From the NCBI GenBank assembly GCA_033439295.1, contig JAVTLE010000007.1, forward strand, positions 1,798,001-1,862,000: DNA of 64,000 nucleotides, given 5' to 3'. The stretch comes from Deuterostichococcus epilithicus. Taxonomy: Eukaryota > Chlorophyta > Trebouxiophyceae > Prasiolales > Stichococcaceae. Below, in pieces: positions 60,763 through 64,000 of this stretch. Position numbers and translations under genes: made by a program. The notes below the pieces were generated by a model. The model worked only from the letters and a program-made list of their open reading frames with translations, had not been told where the DNA came from and did no database searches. Each line of letters starts with the position of its first letter. Within the stretch, counting starts at the first letter, position 1.

Positions 60763-63700
60763 ATGGCAGCCACGACGGGCGCAAGACCGGTTTTGCGATT
60801 CCCGAGGAAGGACAGCGACTTCAAGACCATCCTGTCGGTGAGGGCTCGGGCCGTTGATGCACTCGCCGGTGAAAGAGTGCATCTGCAACACACGGCAGTT
60901 GGAATTCTTGCAGCTCAATCAATTGGTGAACCAGGAACACAACTTACGATGAGAATAATGCACCACGATCGAATGTGATCGCCATGCTTTGCCTGCTATG
61001 CGTGTGACGTCAGCACACAATGACCTCGCAACGATACAGCACACCCCCAATCAAAACAAGCGGGTAGAATGCACTCCAGCGGGATTGATCGTATTGTCAC
61101 GTCGGCACGATTGCTGCCTGCCAGTGTCTGATCAGCCTGAGCTCAATTTTACGAATCTCTTTGTAGCGAAGCAACCTTGCAACTAGTAAATAAAATCAGA
61201 TACCGAACGATTCCGTGTGCCTCCGACATGCCCTGGGTTCCATGCAGATCGACGGTGGTGGGCTGCGCGGGCTTATTCCAGGTCAGGACATGCCGTGTAC
61301 TCCCGCAGCGCATGCAAGCCACCGGACTCATCATCGGCTTTTGTCGAGCATATGAGCAACCTCGTGTGATGCCTGGCATGTCCTCAACTGAATGCCACCC
61401 GAGACCTCAGCCTGGTGTGCCACCTGCTCCAGCGGCGCTTCTGGAGGGAGTTGAAGATGCCATAAAAGCTGTCGCGCTGGAGCGGAAATTGGAGGGGCTG
61501 GATGCGGAGGGCAACTGGGTGAAGCCAGATGCAGCGGACGGCTTTGACGTTGTGCTCGGGGACTATTTTGACGTGTGCGCGGGTGAAGGCCCACATCTCT
61601 ACACAATTTTAGGCTCTTGTATGAAGTCGCCCACACTGCACCAAGACCTCTGCGCAGCAATGCAGCTGCTTGCCAGATGCTTCGCTGCGCTGCGTCGCCA
61701 ATCAGCCGCCAGACGTGCTGACGATCTCTGATGCAACCGGCCCTGCAGGCACGTCCACAGGATCCATCGTTGCCTCGTACGGTGCGCAAGCAGGCCGAAG
61801 CAGTTGCCTGTCACTGCAATCCCGCCGTTCACGACACAGAGCAAGTCGAGTCCGAGAACGCATCCGCATGCGCAAGGAGACATCGCGTGTCGTTGGCTGG
61901 CTGCATCCTGCAAGGCATGCTGTGAATTTGATTGCAGTGGCATCCAAGGGCAGTCAGGCAGGCAAGCTGGAGGCCCTGGACAACAATCGGGCAGGTAGGG
62001 TATCCTTGCCTTGTCCATGCAGCAGAGCCTGACTGATCGTCGGGCAGCCTGCAGCTCCGGCATGCTGGCTGGCCTATGGTCACACGAATGCTGGCCTCTC
62101 TGCAGGTGCCGCGTCCGCCGCCGCGGTCAAGGCGACAGTGGGCCCTAATGCAACCGACAAGATCCCCGACTTCCCCAAGATCGAGGCTGATGCGATCGCA
62201 ACGAAAGCCCCTCTGCCGGTGTCGGGTGTGCTGATTTGGAAATTGGAAATTGGAAATATCAATTCGCTGCTGGCACTCACTCCCAATGCAGGCAACCGTG
62301 CCTGTCAGCTTGGCAAACGTTGTTCCCGTTGGAGCTGCAATGTGCGGCGGCATGCCGTGCCTACTGCCGGCCACTTCCCCTGCACCAACCCCACATCATG
62401 ACTTTACAGCTCTGCAGCCCGAGCGCGTGTGACGAGCAGATTGGGGCCGTGCCGTATTATACTTCAACCAACTGTGTAACACTTTGAATGCTGACGGCCA
62501 TCTCATACGCTGCAGGCTCTGCGGCCGCGGCGCAGGCGCTCTTCCTCGCGCAGGCCCTGTCTATCTTCCCAAGGCGTCCCCGCTTCATCCTTGGTGACGC
62601 GTTCAACGCGGTCCACGACTTCTTCACTGCGAAGTACAAGGCCAGATACGAGGTGCGTGGTGGTCTCTGCGGGGGGCACCCTCATGGCACCTCCAGGCGG
62701 TGTGAGTGACGGGTGCGGCAGCAGCGCTGGAGCTGCGCTCATTCGCCAGTTTTGTGGCGCATGTTGTCGTGCGGCCAACACCTCGACGTCATCTGCGTGT
62801 TGCAGGACGAGGAGGGCAACCCCCAGGGCGTGGAAGTCGTGCTGGGCAATGCGTTTGGGGAAGACAAGCGCATGACGGACGAGGGCGTCCTGCACAGCTC
62901 CCTCGTGATAACGTCATACCAGGTGCGGCCCGTGGGCTCTGTCTTTCAGTCGGCATTTACTCGAGACGTCCTCAAGGCGCCTCCGAGGAGCAGCTGCTCC
63001 TGCCGAGTGTTGTCGAATGGGATGTGCACTGTCTCTGGATGCAGCTGCGCCCACAGCTGCCGTGCGATCTGCACATGACCGGCGATGTCCGACCGCAGCT
63101 ACCGCGCCACCTGCAACCTGACCTGCTGCAATGCACAGTTCATCCAGTTGCGGACCCTGCGGCGTGGCCCTGAGACGCATATGACTGGTACCTTGCAGAT
63201 CGATTACGACAGGCCCTTCATCTTCTACTTCTCGCCAAAGGGTGCTGGGGTTGCCCACCTCCATGTATGCCTGAGGCTGCCGCAGCAGAGTTTTGCCCAC
63301 TGGTGGTCATGCTGTGCGGCTTCATTTGGCAGCCGGACTGCTGGCATGCAGACTTGACTCTTGAATGAATGATGTGGCAATTGGCTTGCGTGCTGCAGAC
63401 GAGGAGTACGGTTACAAGAAGAAGCATTCGGGGTACGCCGCGCTGCGGCGGTCAATGACGCAGGACGAGATCAAGATGGCCATTGCGGGCGGCGCCAAAA
63501 TGGAGGAGAAGGGGCTCAGCGACATCGTCCTGGTGGGCGCATGAACATGCTCATAACTATCGGATCTGCACGCAGCAGCACAGAGACCTTGTATCACCGT
63601 ATATGCGCGACCCTGCCCTGCCCTACCATGGCACCTGCAGCCGCGGTTTCCTATCAGGTTTCCCAGCTTAAAACTTCGTGCCCACGCCTCTGCTGCAGGT

Positions 63701-64000
63701 GCCAGACCGGGACTTTTACCTGTGGCAGGCAGTGAGTCTGTTGCCGCTGCCGCAAAGCCATCAATTTTCAATCATTCAAGGCAACCTATTCCACTGCATA
63801 TCGAGCCCAACAAATGCAGATCTCAAACTGCCTCCTTGTCGATGTTATGGCTGACCAATGCCGTGCAGATCCGAGCATCAACATCAGCACCGACCTTCTT
63901 TCCTGGTGTGATTCCTCCGCACCTCAGTGCAGCATGCAAAGCCATGCTTGCAGCCGTATAGCCGTGCTTCCAAAACACATTCCGTCCGTCAAAGGCAGCA
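60763..64000 (+). CDS. Patatin-like phospholipase 2 (3' end beyond the window)
   Basis: Twelve exons are visible: 60763-60837, 61248-61281, 61433-61582, 61749-61781, 61938-61994, 62106-62225, 62516-62652, 62806-62922, 63199-63241, 63399-63532, 63699-63731, 63869-63905. The last ends in APTFFP at a donor, and further exons, including the DGG motif, lie outside. The oxyanion loop DGGGLRG (residues 27-33) and the nucleophile elbow GTSTG with Ser89 are present. The order of segments matches patatin 1 (LLEGVEDAIK, AQALFLAQALSIFPRR, VLHSSLVITSYQ, YDRPFIFY, ALRRSMTQDE). Its exon 3 has the same length (150 bp) as the matching exon of patatin 1. Exons 4 and 5 (33 and 57 bp) equal one 90-bp exon there, and intron 1 also splits the oxyanion-loop exon. 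Intron 1 contains an rpoC2-like fragment. The gene arose by tandem duplication and is incomplete only because the window ends. Confidence 0.92.
60888..60953 (+). other. Plastid rpoC2-like fragment (probable nuclear plastid DNA) in a patatin intron
   Basis: Within intron 1 of patatin 2 the plus strand encodes AVGILAAQSIGEPGTQLTMR. This is the invariant core motif of the bacterial/plastid RNA polymerase beta' C-terminal part, rpoC2 in plastids. Codons are A/T-ending (GGA ATT CTT GCA, CAA TCA ATT GGT GAA), unlike the GC-rich neighbours. Similarity stops after the MR codons, so only about 65 bases are left. It is read as a short plastid-to-nucleus insertion and is not expected to be functional. 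Confidence 0.8.
62235..62258 (+). repeat. Short ATTGGAA tandem repeat in a patatin intron
   Basis: Three copies of a heptamer TTGGAAA/ATTGGAA in the intron 62226-62515 of patatin 2. Confidence 0.8.

Noticed and set aside
60763-60978. An open frame joining the patatin start to an RNA polymerase motif as one protein
   Set aside because: A good donor (TCG/GTGAGG) lies at 60838, and the patatin sequence resumes at 61248. The polymerase-like part has plastid codon use and ends abruptly.
1-64000. Transposons, insertion sequences, rRNA genes or viral genes
   Set aside because: No transposase, reverse transcriptase, integrase, rRNA or capsid-like sequence and no long terminal or inverted repeats were noticed in reading both strands. 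A repeat-library search would be needed to exclude old, decayed copies.

Overview
The window is nuclear DNA of a eukaryotic alga. Genes are split into many short exons with GT-AG and, unusually often, GC-AG introns. The DNA is GC-rich, there are no bacterial-style operons, and the gene set (fused FO synthase, plant-type K+ channel with ankyrin repeats, its KAB beta subunit, Tubby-like F-box protein, plastid-type S4 RNA-binding protein, TKL kinase) points to a green alga. Trebouxiophyceae or Chlorophyceae is the most likely group, by inference from gene content only. A fragment matching plastid rpoC2 lies in one intron. The assembly has a few ambiguous bases (677-678, 17814-17815, 36340, 43105, 43107, 43137).

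Layout. 1274-12287 (+): fused CofG/CofH FO synthase in 17 exons, whose two radical-SAM halves are separated by a very long Ala/Gly/Ser linker built from 384-bp tandem repeats. 14425-16030 (+): secreted LysM protein 1. 18490-27818 (-): receptor-like kinase with a secreted right-handed beta-helix ectodomain, one membrane helix and a TKL-type kinase. 29481-31011 (+): secreted LysM protein 2, a paralogue of the first. 33065-34966 (+): PHD/PhyA-type prolyl 4-hydroxylase-like 2-oxoglutarate oxygenase, convergent with 35821-39567 (-), a Tubby-like F-box protein. 40107-42436 (+): S4-domain RNA-binding protein of the plastid/cyanobacterial YlmH-like family. 42893-50624 (-): Shaker-type K+ channel alpha subunit with cNBD and ankyrin repeats. 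51484-54090 (+): K+ channel beta subunit (aldo/keto reductase), divergent from the channel gene. 54885-59437 (+) and 60763 to beyond the window end (+): two tandem patatin-like phospholipases.

How the genes may work together. Two neighbourhoods look functionally themed. Two paralogous secreted LysM proteins flank a receptor kinase with a putative glycan-facing ectodomain, and the K+ channel alpha and beta subunits are head to head across 859 bp. The prolyl hydroxylase next to an F-box gene is a weaker link, because PhyA-type enzymes act on Skp1. The FO synthase should supply the deazaflavin antenna of photolyases and cryptochromes.

Exon boundaries for the plus-strand genes were derived by hand and keep the reading frame. 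FO synthase sums to 5415 bp, patatin 1 to 1500, the beta subunit to 996, the S4 protein to 1092 and the hydroxylase to 951, all multiples of three. Boundaries of the three minus-strand genes are partly approximate.
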